Shown here: positions 63,637 through 64,000 of the stretch, in pieces
Layout: the number at the start of each line of letters is the position of its first letter
Numbering within the stretch: the first letter of the stretch is position 1
NCBI RefSeq assembly: GCF_017255015.1
Contig: NZ_JAFKCS010000021.1
Span: forward strand, 1 to 64,000
Source of the DNA: Bowmanella yangjiangensis
GTDB taxonomy: Bacteria > Pseudomonadota > Gammaproteobacteria > Enterobacterales > Alteromonadaceae
Length of the DNA stretch: 64,000 nucleotides
Direction of reading: 5' to 3'
Translations under genes and position numbers: made by a program
Notes under the pieces: generated by a model
What the model was told of the DNA's origin: nothing
The model's database searches: none
Seen by the model: only the letters and a program-made list of their open reading frames with translations

Positions 63637-64000
63637 ATGGCCAGGTTAACCGACATTTATATCTACCCGATAAAATCTACTCAGGGTATCGCTCTTTCCC
63701 ATACCTGGGTTGAAGGGCCTGGTCTGAGCTTCGATCGTCGCTTTATGTTAGCGGACAGTAAGGGACGCATGTTAACCGGGCGTGCCTTGCCAAAGTTAGT
63801 GCAAGTTTCTGCTCTGCTGCGTCGAGATGGACTGATGGTTTGCCACCCCGACATGCCTGCACTTTATATCCGCTATGCTGACTGCGCTATGGTGCCCGTG
63901 TCCACGCATGTATGGAAAGACCAGTTCGATGGCTTTGCCACTACAGAAGCGGCTAATCGTTGGTTTAGCATCCTGCTGGGGCGTGAATGCCAGTTACTCT
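63637..64000 (+). CDS. MOSC-domain protein (YcbX-like), 5' part
   Basis: The first 121 codons of a MOSC N-terminal beta-barrel protein, cut by the window end. RLTDIYIYPIKSTQGIALSHTWVEGPGLSFDRRFMLADSKGRMLTGRALPKLVQV matches the YcbX/MOSC_N start, and such proteins transfer molybdenum-cofactor-linked activity in N-hydroxylated base detoxification. AAGGAG precedes the ATG at 63637. The C-terminal MOSC and any 2Fe-2S domain are outside the window. Confidence 0.85.
   Translation, partial: MARLTDIYIYPIKSTQGIALSHTWVEGPGLSFDRRFMLADSKGRMLTGRALPKLVQVSALLRRDGLMVCHPDMPALYIRYADCAMVPVSTHVWKDQFDGFATTEAANRWFSILLGRECQLL

Overview
The window looks like the chromosome of a gammaproteobacterium, most likely of the order Alteromonadales. 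The evidence is the atpD-atpC end, the yicC / rph-pyrE-tusA and proB-proA neighbourhoods, a 'choice-of-anchor H' protein with a GlyGly-CTERM-like tail, and a type VI secretion system (T6SS) ordered much like the Pseudomonas H1 cluster. The species assignment is inference. No rRNA, tRNA, insertion sequence, prophage or CRISPR array was seen.

Region 1 (1-8752): the end of the ATP synthase operon, then a three-gene MacAB-type efflux module (adaptor, ATPase, FtsX-type permease), followed by its probable two-component system: an NtrC-family response regulator and a histidine kinase. A sigma-54-like promoter and palindromes lie ahead of the efflux operon. A convergent DTW-domain tRNA-modifying enzyme closes the block.

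Region 2 (8929-14905): an envelope and phosphorylation block. A LysM/TPR lipoprotein converges on an operon for a transmembrane Ser/Thr kinase (carrying 15 perfect Val-Glu-Ser repeats), a LysM polysaccharide deacetylase and a second TPR lipoprotein. A divergent PP2C phosphatase completes a PpkA/PppA-like pair expected to act on the FHA protein TagH at the far end of the T6SS.

Region 3 (14902-45840): a complete T6SS, almost entirely on the minus strand. In transcription order the first half is tagH-tssJ-tssK-tssL-tssM-tagF and the second is tssA-tssB-tssC-hcp-tagJ-tssE-tssF-tssG-clpV. Payload genes follow: two tandem putative immunity proteins, a class 3 lipase effector, vgrG, a DUF6484 protein sharing its C-terminal repeat with VgrG, a DUF2169 protein, a ketoacyl-synthase-like protein that has lost its catalytic residues, a PAAR-like (DUF4150) effector with an HNH-like nuclease tail, a beta-propeller protein in the immunity position, a TIGR02270-like protein and a small membrane protein. 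The only plus-strand gene inside is an unrecognised 94-98 aa protein between tagF and tssA.

Region 4 (46063-64000): mostly ordinary chromosome. It holds an alkyltransferase-like DNA repair protein, small secreted proteins, an HTH regulator, yicC, rph-pyrE-tusA, a two-gene operon of unknown function behind a near-perfect Fur box, dps, a periplasmic amidohydrolase with a lipoprotein, an Aer-like chemoreceptor, DUF1285/DUF3014 genes, a sterol-desaturase-family enzyme, proBA, an ECF-like sigma factor lacking a conventional start codon with a membrane partner, and the start of a MOSC-domain protein.

The most novel candidates are the VgrG-linked payload module with its catalytically dead ketoacyl synthase and DUF6484 spike mimic, the nuclease/beta-propeller pair, the unknown plus-strand gene within the T6SS, and the Fur-controlled unknown operon.
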